A stretch of DNA of 64,000 nucleotides from Parabacteroides gordonii MS-1 = DSM 23371 (lineage in GTDB: Bacteria > Bacteroidota > Bacteroidia > Bacteroidales > Tannerellaceae). This document shows positions 33,335 through 42,757 of the stretch, piece after piece (the first letter of the stretch is position 1; each line of letters begins with the position of its first letter). The notes below the pieces were generated by a model. It was given only the letters and a program-made list of their open reading frames with translations, did no database searches and was not told where the DNA came from. The position numbers and the translations under genes are program-made. Location: positions 1,291,672 through 1,355,671 of the forward strand of contig NZ_KQ033920.1 of the NCBI RefSeq assembly GCF_000969825.1. The letters run 5' to 3'.

Positions 33335-34531
33335 TTACTTTTCTATTTGCTTATACAATTGTCTATATTTTTCAGCCATACGATTAGCAGTAAACCTTTT
33401 GTGTATTAAATATGTATCTACATCGAGCTTTTCGGCGAGCATATCATTTGCAGCTTTATCCAAAGCATCAACATTGCCATACTCTACAAACTTTGCAAAA
33501 TTTCCGACAAACACGCTTTCTGGTCCTCCAGCCCTAAACCCCACAATGGGAGTACCGCAAGCCAAACTCTCTGCACAAACCATGGAGAAAGTCTCACGTT
33601 TGCTGGTCAAAAGAGTAAGAGACGCTATATTATAATACCAAGAGAGTTCCTCTTTGTTTTGAGTATGGCTGATGGTTGTCACATTTTCTGGAAGTTCTCC
33701 ATTTCCGTTATAGCCAACAATAACAAAGTGCCATTCAGGATTTCGCTTTGCAAGCTCTATAACATACTTGCCTCCTTTTAAAGGATGCAAGAAACTTGGC
33801 GTTACATGAAGAATAATAGGTTTTGAATTATCAATGCGGTTCTTTAATGGGTTATCCTGTAAAGCTACCGGATGGAAAGATACCAAGTTCAATCCATTCC
33901 CTATAGTATCGAACCTTGCATGAGTATGCTTGAAGATTGCTGATAGTCTGGCTCTATTCGTCAGCCAATCTGATACACTTACCACCGTCAGATTATTGAA
34001 GCCATTGAAAGCTTTCTGCATCTTGTGATAAGCGTGTTTTGCATCATCTCGAAAATGGTGTGTCAATCTGCCTTTAATTCTATCACAATTATGACATCCA
34101 TTCACCCACTTCATGCAATCGTAGGCATGTTCACATCCTGCGGTATGCATTATCTCAGCGTGCAATGTCAGAACTGTAGGGATGTCTTTGCTCTTTAGAT
34201 ATTTAATAAGATCATATACATTGATAAAGTGTCCATTTAGGCAATGTAGATGAATAATTTCTGGCTTAAATTTCTCTATTGCCTTAATTGCTTTTCTCGT
34301 AGCTAAAGGAGAATAGGAAAAATCTAAACCAGTCATTCGTGACAATACTGCATGAATCTTGGCTTCAAACTCTGATGAGATTTTTATCACATTATGAGTG
34401 ATGTTTTTTCCTTGCCTACCATATAAGATTAAGACCTCATCTCCATTGGAAGTACAAAAATTGGAAATATCTTCTACTATTTTTCCTGTACTTCCTATTG
34501 CGTATACGCAATTTATTTGAAGGATTCTCAT
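33335..34531 (-). CDS. GT4-family glycosyltransferase
   Basis: 398 residues, GT-B fold. The start MRILQINCVYAIGSTGKIVE places the glycine-rich donor loop early; then IIHLHCLNGHFIN, a cysteine cluster (CEHAYDCMKWVNGCHNC) seen in a subset of capsule transferases, ILHVTPSFLHPLKGGKYVIE and the E-x7-E region SKRETFSMVCAESLACGTPI. It lies 5 bp downstream of the polymerase. Donor and linkage are unknown. Confidence 0.92.
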   Translation of the reverse strand: MRILQINCVYAIGSTGKIVEDISNFCTSNGDEVLILYGRQGKNITHNVIKISSEFEAKIHAVLSRMTGLDFSYSPLATRKAIKAIEKFKPEIIHLHCLNGHFINVYDLIKYLKSKDIPTVLTLHAEIMHTAGCEHAYDCMKWVNGCHNCDRIKGRLTHHFRDDAKHAYHKMQKAFNGFNNLTVVSVSDWLTNRARLSAIFKHTHARFDTIGNGLNLVSFHPVALQDNPLKNRIDNSKPIILHVTPSFLHPLKGGKYVIELAKRNPEWHFVIVGYNGNGELPENVTTISHTQNKEELSWYYNIASLTLLTSKRETFSMVCAESLACGTPIVGFRAGGPESVFVGNFAKFVEYGNVDALDKAANDMLAEKLDVDTYLIHKRFTANRMAEKYRQLYKQIEK

Positions 34532-34536
34532 AACTA

Positions 34537-35625
34537 TTACAACACCGAATGATATTCAGGCAGATTGCTGCCTGTCAAGAAGAACAAATAATATAGACAT
34601 ACAACGGTAAAACTGAAATATATGAATTTGCGATAATTACCTGAATATTCTTTGAATGCACGCGGTAGCAATACCATCGCAAACATAGAAAAGTAAAATG
34701 AGATACGAGCCATCTCTGCCATCATTTCAGAAAGAGATTGAAAAACAAGACCCAAAAGTAACATATTAAAGAAAAAATTATTCTGAGTATCTCGCCTAAT
34801 AAGATTATCCTTCACAGAGAAGCATACGAGGAAAAGTATAATTTGCATAATCCAAGCACTAAAATTCTGACTACTCTCATAAACGGTTCCATAAGTTGCA
34901 AATCTATCTTCAAAAAACAACTTTGAAAGCAAAACAATTTGATCAATTTGAACATATTTTCCAATAAAGAAAAGTCCGAATACCAAGAGTAAATACCACC
35001 ATCGGACTTTCAAAAAGACTAATGGAATAGCAAGTAAGAATAAAACAGACGAGTTATGAATCAGATAAGCCAATCCAATAAGAATCGCAAAACAATAAAT
35101 TGCTTTACCCCTTATGACTGACTTTATATCTTTCATACTATATTCTCTCAAATATTTTGCTCCAGCGAAGAACACCAATGAGAGGGCTGCTGTTTGACGT
35201 ATGCCGGCAACATAGAATGCGAACAAACCTAACAGAAAGAATACGAGTATTGCGATCATGTAGTCCGTACTATTCTGCAACTCAGCTTTGAATACCTTGT
35301 ACAATGAGCATACAGGAAACAATGCCCAAACCAAAAGAAAACAAGTATAATTGGTTGACAATAATGAAGGTATCCATGAAATAATCACATATAATGGTTC
35401 TTTCGTGGTAAATGCTAGTTTCCACATTTCAGAAAAAGACATATGAGAAAATCTTATAAAATCATCAGTATAGCTTAATGTATCAGTACCAACTGATACA
35501 TCACGCAAACCAATGATAGCCAAAAGAAGAATCATTATCATGAAGAGATAATATACACTATCCTTGCGAGATTTCGTTGCCAACGTGCCCAAAATTAGTA
35601 CAAAGAAAAATATTATGTAAACCAT
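34537..35625 (-). CDS. EpsG-family repeat-unit polymerase (Wzy candidate)
   Basis: 362 residues with about ten hydrophobic segments. The EpsG signature is visible as FAFYVAGIRQTAALSLVFFA, preceded by VGTDTLSYTDDFIRF in the first periplasmic loop. Such proteins polymerise flipped lipid-linked repeat units at the periplasmic face. It is the only polymerase candidate in the operon and lies between a pyruvyl transferase and a GT4. Like most Wzy proteins it is poorly conserved, so function rests on topology and the signature. Confidence 0.85.
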   Translation of the reverse strand: MVYIIFFFVLILGTLATKSRKDSVYYLFMIMILLLAIIGLRDVSVGTDTLSYTDDFIRFSHMSFSEMWKLAFTTKEPLYVIISWIPSLLSTNYTCFLLVWALFPVCSLYKVFKAELQNSTDYMIAILVFFLLGLFAFYVAGIRQTAALSLVFFAGAKYLREYSMKDIKSVIRGKAIYCFAILIGLAYLIHNSSVLFLLAIPLVFLKVRWWYLLLVFGLFFIGKYVQIDQIVLLSKLFFEDRFATYGTVYESSQNFSAWIMQIILFLVCFSVKDNLIRRDTQNNFFFNMLLLGLVFQSLSEMMAEMARISFYFSMFAMVLLPRAFKEYSGNYRKFIYFSFTVVCLYYLFFLTGSNLPEYHSVL

Positions 35626-35626
35626 C

Positions 35627-36685
35627 TTATTTTAATATCTCAACTATAGATTTAGTCCTTTCTATTATATCATTATCAATCATAGTCCAATCTGTTGTTT
35701 TGTCCAACAGCGCAATAATTTGAGAAGCATGTTCTTTATACACAATATGATTTAACATTTCTATATTATATAGCAAAGTATAGAGTCGGTCGTTCATACC
35801 CACATTGCCTTCTTTTTCTGTGACAACTACAAAAGGCTTGTGAAGTTTCAAACACATCACTACACAATGGAATGAATCGGTAACAACAAACTCTGCATGT
35901 TTGATTTTCGAGAGCCAACCTTGCATTGTATAATCGTCATCTTCATTATTCCAAAGAATACACTTTCCTTTCAGTACGTTGCTGATCAATAGTTTTCTGT
36001 CTGCAATATGGCGGATAAAAAAGCTGTAAATGTATGATTCAGATTCGGAAGTTTTACATCCGTTAGCAAGTTGGTGGTAAAATTGTGGCTCCATCAACAG
36101 TGTCGGGTCAGGAACGACTATAGCATCGCCTCTACCTATGGACTTCACGATTTCGACACCTGTCTTCTCACGCACTGTTATCACATCAAAGTCCTTAATA
36201 AACTTTGCTGCCACACCACGAGCTATATCGGGATATTCCACACAACCAAAACTCAAAGCATATCCAATGCGTTTGCCATCAAAAGGAAATCCAAGAAAAT
36301 ATGCAGGTGATACCACCCCACAGCCTTCTCCTGACATCAAAAAGGAGGGGTTACATACCTGATCGCTTCCCGAAATGATAGCATCAAATTGTAATGCAAG
36401 TAAAGCTATATCTTTACAGTTATATACTCGCTCTGTTTGATTAAGATGTTCACAACGAAATTCGCGCAAAACAGATTCTTTCTTACGGTTATTAAAATAT
36501 TCTCCCAAATTTAAAAACTTACGGAATCGTAAAAAGGTATAAAGATTATCGTCATACTGACGAGGCTTATAATTGATAACCTTCACATCATGCCCCATAG
36601 CTTCAAGATAGCTCTGTAATGCATAGCATTGTAGCACTGCCCCATAATTGGTTGCCCAATGAAATGTCAATATTCCTATTTTCAT
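35627..36685 (-). CDS. Polysaccharide pyruvyl transferase-family protein, copy A
   Basis: 352 residues from ATG 36685, which overlaps the TGA of the FrhB-like gene (ATGA); a longer frame to 36826 is an artefact of that overlap. The start MKIGILTFHWATNYGAVLQC, then IISGSDQVCNPSF, YALSFG, VVPDPTLLM and FVVTDSFHCVVMCLKLHKPF follow the family pattern, like copy B at 31272. Expected activity is pyruvate ketal transfer or a related modification. Gene order of this couple (FrhB then transferase) is the reverse of couple B. Confidence 0.85.
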   Translation of the reverse strand: MKIGILTFHWATNYGAVLQCYALQSYLEAMGHDVKVINYKPRQYDDNLYTFLRFRKFLNLGEYFNNRKKESVLREFRCEHLNQTERVYNCKDIALLALQFDAIISGSDQVCNPSFLMSGEGCGVVSPAYFLGFPFDGKRIGYALSFGCVEYPDIARGVAAKFIKDFDVITVREKTGVEIVKSIGRGDAIVVPDPTLLMEPQFYHQLANGCKTSESESYIYSFFIRHIADRKLLISNVLKGKCILWNNEDDDYTMQGWLSKIKHAEFVVTDSFHCVVMCLKLHKPFVVVTEKEGNVGMNDRLYTLLYNIEMLNHIVYKEHASQIIALLDKTTDWTMIDNDIIERTKSIVEILK

Positions 36686-37800
36686 CGAAATAATCTCTTT
36701 ATGACTCGTTTTAAGATATTCTGTTTCTTTCTTTTTAACGATAGAAGGGCTTTGATGCCTTGACATTTGTAACCACTCCAGAACTGCTGACGTTCCACAG
36801 GTTCGCTGGTACTTTTGAATATGCAAGAATTGTAATCGATGGAATTTTGATAATCAACTTGTTCCATTTGAATGTTGAACTGCTTGATAAATGCTTTGCC
36901 CTTTTGTGTGTTGTCACAGATAAAGCTGGTACCTTTGTTGTCATCCATCTTCGGAACGATATGTTCAATACCCCAGTAGTCGGCAAGAGTTATATCAGCT
37001 CTGCTTTTGCCTGCTTTGGCTGGGCAAGAGAAACATGATGGGCGAAGGGTGAGGTTGCGAACAAACGCCATCAGATATTTATTATCTCCAGCTCGTTCTG
37101 TGAATATCACCTTGTTTGCAGTATTCTTAATTGTGAACGAGTAACCTCTCCAACCTGTTGACTTATCTTTATGTAAGATAGAACCGATGTTCATCAAGTT
37201 TAATGATTCTAGATATTCTCGCCAAATTTTAGGGCTTGGTACACCATGACAGACAACCTCAATGGTAAGTAGGTTGTTATATTCCTTACGCAAATAATGA
37301 TTCAAACCCGAAATTTGGCAAGGTGTTCCAGAAAACAGAACCTTACGATCTTCTTTCAAAAATGATTCAGTTTGCTTGAATGTTTCTCCTATTTGACTCT
37401 GAACGTATTTTGAACCTCTAAATGCAGCAAGACCTTGTTTTGTTTCGACACAAGCGTGAAACACTTGCCAGTTATTATCGAAACATGCTCCGAACACAAC
37501 TCCGCCCTCAGCTATCACCTTCTCTGCAATGGCTGTAAAAATGCCACCACTACTACTTTGCTTACGTATTTCTTCGTCAGTATTCTTTGCGGCATAGCAT
37601 GATAATGATTCCTGAGACTCCTCCTGATTGAGGCAAGGACATATTTTTTCACAGAGATGACAGTCAATACACTTGTCAAAATCAACCAATGGATAAAGAA
37701 ATCCTTCCTCGTCCTCATGCATTGATATGCATTGCATGGGACACTTTTGTACACAGGCGTTACACCCACAACAATTATGTTTGTCGAGTATTTGAATCAT
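36682..37800 (-). CDS. FrhB-like iron-sulfur protein, copy A
   Basis: 372 residues, paralogue of the gene at 30145. Two 4Fe-4S motifs at the N-terminus (CCGCNACVQKCP and CIDCHLCEKICP), then SSSGGIFTAIAEKVI, FSGTPCQISGLNHYL, IEVVCHGVPSPKIW and the later CFSCPAKAGKSRADITLADY. The conserved cysteines of the core are kept in both copies, so both should bind clusters. Coupled to the downstream pyruvyl transferase by an ATGA overlap. Electron donor and substrate are unknown. Confidence 0.82.
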   Translation of the reverse strand: MIQILDKHNCCGCNACVQKCPMQCISMHEDEEGFLYPLVDFDKCIDCHLCEKICPCLNQEESQESLSCYAAKNTDEEIRKQSSSGGIFTAIAEKVIAEGGVVFGACFDNNWQVFHACVETKQGLAAFRGSKYVQSQIGETFKQTESFLKEDRKVLFSGTPCQISGLNHYLRKEYNNLLTIEVVCHGVPSPKIWREYLESLNLMNIGSILHKDKSTGWRGYSFTIKNTANKVIFTERAGDNKYLMAFVRNLTLRPSCFSCPAKAGKSRADITLADYWGIEHIVPKMDDNKGTSFICDNTQKGKAFIKQFNIQMEQVDYQNSIDYNSCIFKSTSEPVERQQFWSGYKCQGIKALLSLKRKKQNILKRVIKRLFR

Positions 37801-37803
37801 GTA

Positions 37804-38777
37804 TTAAAATCCTATAATCTTCAGATATTTTTTAGGTAATACTTTTCTTGCCAGATAGATGATCAGCATTGTTATAACTACAACGATTGCCCATCTTATT
37901 ATCCAAACAGGTATCGAAACGAAATAGAATACCAGTATTATCACGAAGCAATGAATCAAGTAGATCGGGAAAGAATAATTCCCCATTACTATTAATACTT
38001 TATTTACGATGTTGCCTGATTTGTATTGCATTTCTATTCGTTTGGAGAAGAGCAAAAGTATCATTAGGAAAGAGAACACAAATGAAGATGGCTTTATACC
38101 ATATCCTCCACCTGTAGCCTCATGTCTGAACTTCGTCTCTATTACCATCAGCACGAAACTAATTATTACACCAATGAGTATCCACCTTATATTATAATCT
38201 CGGCTGCTTCTTGAAATATATACTCCTAACCAGAAGAATATTAACCATACAATTACAGGACCGGCAAACACTATTAAAGGGAGTTTTGTAATACTCGTGT
38301 AAGAAACCACAGTGACACATATCATTGATATACAAAGAACTCCCCCCCTATTACAGGATTTAGCATTTTCTTTTGTATTACTGGGAGTAATAAATAACAT
38401 TGAACGATTAATGCTATAAAATAATATATACTATAACCGCAAAAAAATAACAACAAGACATTCTCTAGTATCGATTGTCCTTCAAGTATTGCCAAGGCAA
38501 AATAGGGAATAGACCAGAATAGAACAGGAATATAAACCTTTGGTATCTGTTTCTTCCAAAACACAAAGACTTGTCTTTTATCTTCAAAAACCATCCTGCC
38601 GATAAAGAAGCCAGAGATAGCTAAAAACATAGGTACTGCCATATTGAAAATCTCGCGCATGCTTATAGCGCAGATGGATAACCAGCTTTCAAACTCACAA
38701 GCGTAGAATGTATGGATAGCAACAACCATCATGATGGCTATTCCACGAAGAGCATCAAAATATAAGTTTCTCTGCAT
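37804..38777 (-). pseudogene. Acyltransferase-3 family O-acyltransferase, frameshifted at a G7 tract
   Basis: Two overlapping frames, 38777-38322 and 38400-37804, together give one ~322-residue acyltransferase-3 protein. The first half has the family start (LYFDALRGIAIMMVVAIHTF) and membrane segments; the second continues with further segments ending YLIHCFVIILVFYFVSIPVW and a basic tail. The frames are joined at a run of seven C on the + strand (38342-38348, G7 on the coding strand). With seven G the protein stops after ~151 residues; eight (or five) would restore a full-length protein. This fits slipped-strand phase variation of glycan O-acetylation, although a sequencing error cannot be excluded. 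A family member would act at the inner membrane. Confidence 0.8.
38342..38348 (-). repeat. G7 homopolymer at the acyltransferase frameshift
   Basis: Seven consecutive C on the + strand mark exactly where the two acyltransferase frames must join. A one-base gain would restore the frame. Confidence 0.8.
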
Positions 38778-38783
38778 ACACCT

Positions 38784-39971
38784 TTACTTTTCTTTGATAG
38801 ACTTCAAAATATTAAAAAGCCTAGAGTTCCTTGGGATTAATCTTCTAAAGAAGCTTACAATCTTATATGGTATTACCTGCATACGCATACAAAGAGTTAT
38901 CTCATTCTTGAAATAAGGATACATCTCAAAATAGTCATGTTTACCATCTGATATTCGCTTCAACATTTGAACGAGATACCAACTTTTGTGCTCACGATAA
39001 TAGTCTATATCAAACACCTTGCTGTATTTTTCAAGCACTCCAAGAGCATCTATTCCTAAAAGCGTACGTACACATTTCTCACACTTGCCACAATTGTCTC
39101 CTTCTTCCAGACAGACATTCAAGTATTTGTATGATGGAGCATATTTTACTACAGACTTCAGCTTTGTCATCCGTGACATGCCTTCACCCTCTGAATATAC
39201 TCGCAAGTTATGAGTTGATAATAATGGCAATGAAAACATTTCATAACTCCCACAAGAGCTACCGGGCATATCATACAATCTGAATTCGTGATACTTATAA
39301 CCAGATGAAGCATAATAATAAACTGAATAAAGTTTCTGTAAACAATACACTGCAAACATACTTGAATATGTGTGTGTCTTGAAGTGACTCTGTTTAATCA
39401 CATCCTGCAAATTAGAATCACTTGTCACAAACTCAAAACCATATTCTTTTGCAAAACGTCTTGGACGTTCCAATCTTACATGGTAAAGATTCTCTGCTTT
39501 TTCTCCTTCCCCATGACTACCCACATTATTGAATGTCAAATGGGTGATATTATGCTTTCTGAATTTCATAGTCGTTTGACTTGCAAGGGCATGCATGGAG
39601 TCCACACCACACGAAATACCTGTACCAACTGCACCAGCACATGGCAATGATTTAGATGACACATCCGCTGTTATCTGTGGACGATAGAAGTCCTTGTTGT
39701 ATTGCGCTATGGCATCAAGCAAGTATTTGTCTATATTGTAGTACAAATCTTCAGACAATGGTGCCTCGCTCACAATGTCATAATGGTTGCGCATGGCAAA
39801 GTTCAGCACTGCTATAACAAAGGCATCGCCACGTTCATCACAAAGATATTCCTCATATTTCTTGTCAACCTTAAACCATACCTCCTTACGCACACTGTCT
39901 ATTGTAACATATGCAGAAAGTGTTGCCGTCGTACCATCAACACGTACTTGCGGCTTTTCAATCTTTATCAT
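38784..39971 (-). CDS. PP-loop (HUP) ATPase-like protein with CxxCxxC motif
   Basis: 395 residues, unusual for a capsule locus. GTGISCGVDSMHALASQTTM resembles the PP-loop SGGxDS that binds ATP pyrophosphate in tRNA-thiolation, QueC and asparagine synthetase-like enzymes. A C-terminal CGKCEKCVRTLLGIDALG cluster resembles the zinc site of QueC. The first ~100 residues are a separate beta-rich domain. It could adenylate a carboxylate for amide or thio-acid formation on a uronic or amino sugar; this is inference. It lies 4 bp downstream of the flippase gene and 6 bp upstream of the acyltransferase, so it is part of the operon. Confidence 0.65.
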   Translation of the reverse strand: MIKIEKPQVRVDGTTATLSAYVTIDSVRKEVWFKVDKKYEEYLCDERGDAFVIAVLNFAMRNHYDIVSEAPLSEDLYYNIDKYLLDAIAQYNKDFYRPQITADVSSKSLPCAGAVGTGISCGVDSMHALASQTTMKFRKHNITHLTFNNVGSHGEGEKAENLYHVRLERPRRFAKEYGFEFVTSDSNLQDVIKQSHFKTHTYSSMFAVYCLQKLYSVYYYASSGYKYHEFRLYDMPGSSCGSYEMFSLPLLSTHNLRVYSEGEGMSRMTKLKSVVKYAPSYKYLNVCLEEGDNCGKCEKCVRTLLGIDALGVLEKYSKVFDIDYYREHKSWYLVQMLKRISDGKHDYFEMYPYFKNEITLCMRMQVIPYKIVSFFRRLIPRNSRLFNILKSIKEK

Positions 39972-39975
39972 ATTG

Positions 39976-41505
39976 TTATTTGTTTTTCTTGATTCTATTT
40001 AAAATCTTTTCTGTTATAAAGCCTTTTTCTGTTTTGTCAAGGCCAAACTTCCATATTAAGACAATCGATGTCAAGAATCCGACAACAGAATTTGCTATAA
40101 ATGTCAAAAATGAAGTCTCTACAAAATTGTATATTGAAATTGGTACTACCAACGACAATGCCGATACAGGTAACAAGGGCAACATAATCTTAGCTAAATA
40201 TGTACGTGCGGGGAAATCATTGTCACGCCTCAAAATTAATACCCTCACAAACAATCCGACAACGGCCAAAACCACCGACAATACAAAAGTACTATAAACA
40301 GGCATTTCCATTTTATACAACACATACGTCAAAATGAAAGTTACCAAGAATATTATAGCTATTGCCATTTGATAATTACGTATTTTTCCCGAAGCCAGAT
40401 TTATTTGTGCAATGGGAACGTATGCAGAACTGATTAACAATTCTATCAACACAAGACGGGTGAACAACACGCAATATTCTGGTACTTGCTTCAACCACCA
40501 CTGCAAAATGAAGTCTGTATATATAAGAACGGGGGTTGTCAAGACAAACAACAGATAGAACGAAAGTTTGGAAGAAGAGAACACAAGCCTGTACATATGC
40601 AGATATTCGCCAGCGGAATAACTCTTGATTATCTGTGGGCGTACTGCTGTCATAAAGTTTGTTACAAAATTATTGATTGCCGCTTGCACTTGTACGGCTA
40701 TCGCACGAGCCGCATTGAACACAGGACCAAAGAAGATGTTTATCAGTACATTTACGCCTTGTTTACTTAACATATCGCTAATACAACCAAAGAGCATCCA
40801 TCCAGAGAAGAAGAACATTTTTTTCATCAACTGCACATTCCACTTCCATTGATACTTGCACTTGGTAAAATTTCTGATACAATACACATTATATAAGATA
40901 CGCATCAGAAGACTTACCCCAAGCGAAAGCAAACCATAAACAATCAGTTTGTTATAAGGAATAACCACAAGCAGATAAACAATCAATAGTTTCAGCACCA
41001 CCTCTACAATAGAATAATAGGCATATACGCCCATCTGTTCGTTTGCAATTATAGCTGCATTATATGGTGTGCTTATTATACTCACAAACAAAGACAACAC
41101 TGAGCAATGATACACCCACACAGCAGCATCAAATTGTTCGACAGGAATATTCAGCTTGTTATACACAAACCATAGTCCAACGGTTTCAAGCCCGATTACA
41201 GTGACTATGCCTATCAGATAATGGGCATTTACAGCATTGATAAAGACACTCCGCAACCCTTCATCATTGTTCCGCCCCATTTCATAGTTCAAGAAACGTT
41301 GCGTACTTGTGGCCATAGATGAGTTGAAGAAACTCAACATGGAAACGATTCCGCCCACAACATTATATATACCGAAATCTTCTACTCCCAGTGTATTCAG
41401 TACAACGCGGCTTGTATATAAAGCAACTACCATGCTGAAAAGCATACGGAAGTAAAGGAGAAGTGTGTTCTTTGCTATTCGGGTGTTGTTTGATGTATCT
41501 GACAT
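39976..41505 (-). CDS. Wzx-type polysaccharide flippase
   Basis: 509 residues with about 12-14 membrane segments of the MATE/polysaccharide-exporter type. It starts with NTRIAKNTLLLYFRMLFSMV and has VVGGIVSMLSFFNSSMATST, typical of Bacteroidetes Wzx proteins. It moves lipid-linked repeat units across the inner membrane. The C-terminus is basic. The gene is in the middle of the operon, between sugar-nucleotide synthesis and the modification genes, with a 112-bp gap on its upstream side holding nothing recognised. Confidence 0.9.
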   Translation of the reverse strand: MSDTSNNTRIAKNTLLLYFRMLFSMVVALYTSRVVLNTLGVEDFGIYNVVGGIVSMLSFFNSSMATSTQRFLNYEMGRNNDEGLRSVFINAVNAHYLIGIVTVIGLETVGLWFVYNKLNIPVEQFDAAVWVYHCSVLSLFVSIISTPYNAAIIANEQMGVYAYYSIVEVVLKLLIVYLLVVIPYNKLIVYGLLSLGVSLLMRILYNVYCIRNFTKCKYQWKWNVQLMKKMFFFSGWMLFGCISDMLSKQGVNVLINIFFGPVFNAARAIAVQVQAAINNFVTNFMTAVRPQIIKSYSAGEYLHMYRLVFSSSKLSFYLLFVLTTPVLIYTDFILQWWLKQVPEYCVLFTRLVLIELLISSAYVPIAQINLASGKIRNYQMAIAIIFLVTFILTYVLYKMEMPVYSTFVLSVVLAVVGLFVRVLILRRDNDFPARTYLAKIMLPLLPVSALSLVVPISIYNFVETSFLTFIANSVVGFLTSIVLIWKFGLDKTEKGFITEKILNRIKKNK

Positions 41506-41618
41506 TTATTTTTCTTTCTTTTCCATACCATCTATTGAAACCTACAATAAAATTCGTTTGAGGTTCTTCTTCATCTTGGACATCAACATTGCCAGTGTCC
41601 ACCTGTAATCTGCATGTA

Positions 41619-42746
41619 TTACGACTTACGCCAAACCATTTTGTTTATAATTCCAACATAACTCTGTATCAATTTAATGACCTTGGCAGATACATTGTTA
41701 TCAGTATACGCAGGAACAGGACAGGCGTCATCGCCATTGGCATGCATGGCTGTGGCTAGTTCTACTGCTTGACATACAGCCTCAGAGGTTATGCTACCGA
41801 TGGTAAACACACCTTTGTCCATAGCTTCGGGACGTTCTGTTGATGTGCGGACGCTTACTGCCGGGAACTTGAAGTATGCGCCTTCTTCCGGTACTGTACC
41901 AGAATCAGAAACCACACAGAATGCATTTTTCTGCAAATGGTTGTAGTCAAAGAATCCAAGTGGTTGGTTCTGGATGACTCGTGGATCGAACTTGAATCCA
42001 CGTTTTGCGATCATCTTTTGGCTACGGGGATGGCAACTGTAAAGTATTGGCATATCGTAGGTTTCTGCCATTGCGTTTACTGCATTCATCAATGAGAAGA
42101 AGTTTTCCTCAATGTCGATATTTTCTTCACGATGAGCAGAAAGGAGGATATATTTCTTGGGTTGTAAATGCAGACGCTCCAATACATCAGATGCGTCAAT
42201 CTCCTTTTGACAGGATTTCAATACTTCTGCCATTGGAGAACCTACAACATATGTATATTCTGGTTTTACACCACTCTGAAGTATGTATCGACGAGCGTGC
42301 TCCGAATAGCAGAGATTTACATCAGATGTTACGTCTACAATACGGCGTATAACTTCTTCAGGAAGATTTTCATCTTTGCAACGATTACCTGCTTCCATGT
42401 GGAAAATAGGTATTTTCAGACGTTTGGCTGCTATAATCGAAAGGCATGAGTTTGTATCACCAAGAACAATCACGGCATCCGGCTTGACTTCTGTCATCAA
42501 ATTGTATGTCTTGGAGATGACATTACCCATTGTTTCGCCGATATTGTTGCCGACTACTCCTAAATAGTAGTCAGGGGCAGGAAGACCAAGATCTTTGAAA
42601 AATACCGCATTGAGGTTATAGTCGTAGTTCTGACCTGTATGTACAAGCACATGGTCGAAATATTTGTCGGACTTTTTAATAATTGCCGACATTTTTATGA
42701 TTTCAGGACGTGTGCCTACAATGGTCATTAATTTTAACTTTTTCAT
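41619..42746 (-). CDS. Non-hydrolysing UDP-N-acetylglucosamine 2-epimerase family (WbvD/CapG-like)
   Basis: 375 residues. KLMTIVGTRPEIIKMSAI, HTGQNYD, VLGDTNSC, EAGNRC and the C-terminal VVSDSGTVPEEGAYFKFPAV are the conserved blocks. It follows an inverting 4,6-dehydratase and an RmlD-like reductase, which is the order of the CapE-CapF-CapG / WbvB-WbvR-WbvD pathways. In those it acts last and epimerises C2 of a UDP-2-acetamido-2,6-dideoxy-L-sugar. The final product is UDP-L-FucNAc or UDP-L-QuiNAc depending on the reductase; the short reductase here favours the second. Confidence 0.88.
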   Translation of the reverse strand: MKKLKLMTIVGTRPEIIKMSAIIKKSDKYFDHVLVHTGQNYDYNLNAVFFKDLGLPAPDYYLGVVGNNIGETMGNVISKTYNLMTEVKPDAVIVLGDTNSCLSIIAAKRLKIPIFHMEAGNRCKDENLPEEVIRRIVDVTSDVNLCYSEHARRYILQSGVKPEYTYVVGSPMAEVLKSCQKEIDASDVLERLHLQPKKYILLSAHREENIDIEENFFSLMNAVNAMAETYDMPILYSCHPRSQKMIAKRGFKFDPRVIQNQPLGFFDYNHLQKNAFCVVSDSGTVPEEGAYFKFPAVSVRTSTERPEAMDKGVFTIGSITSEAVCQAVELATAMHANGDDACPVPAYTDNNVSAKVIKLIQSYVGIINKMVWRKS

Positions 42747-42757
42747 TATCTGTCTGT

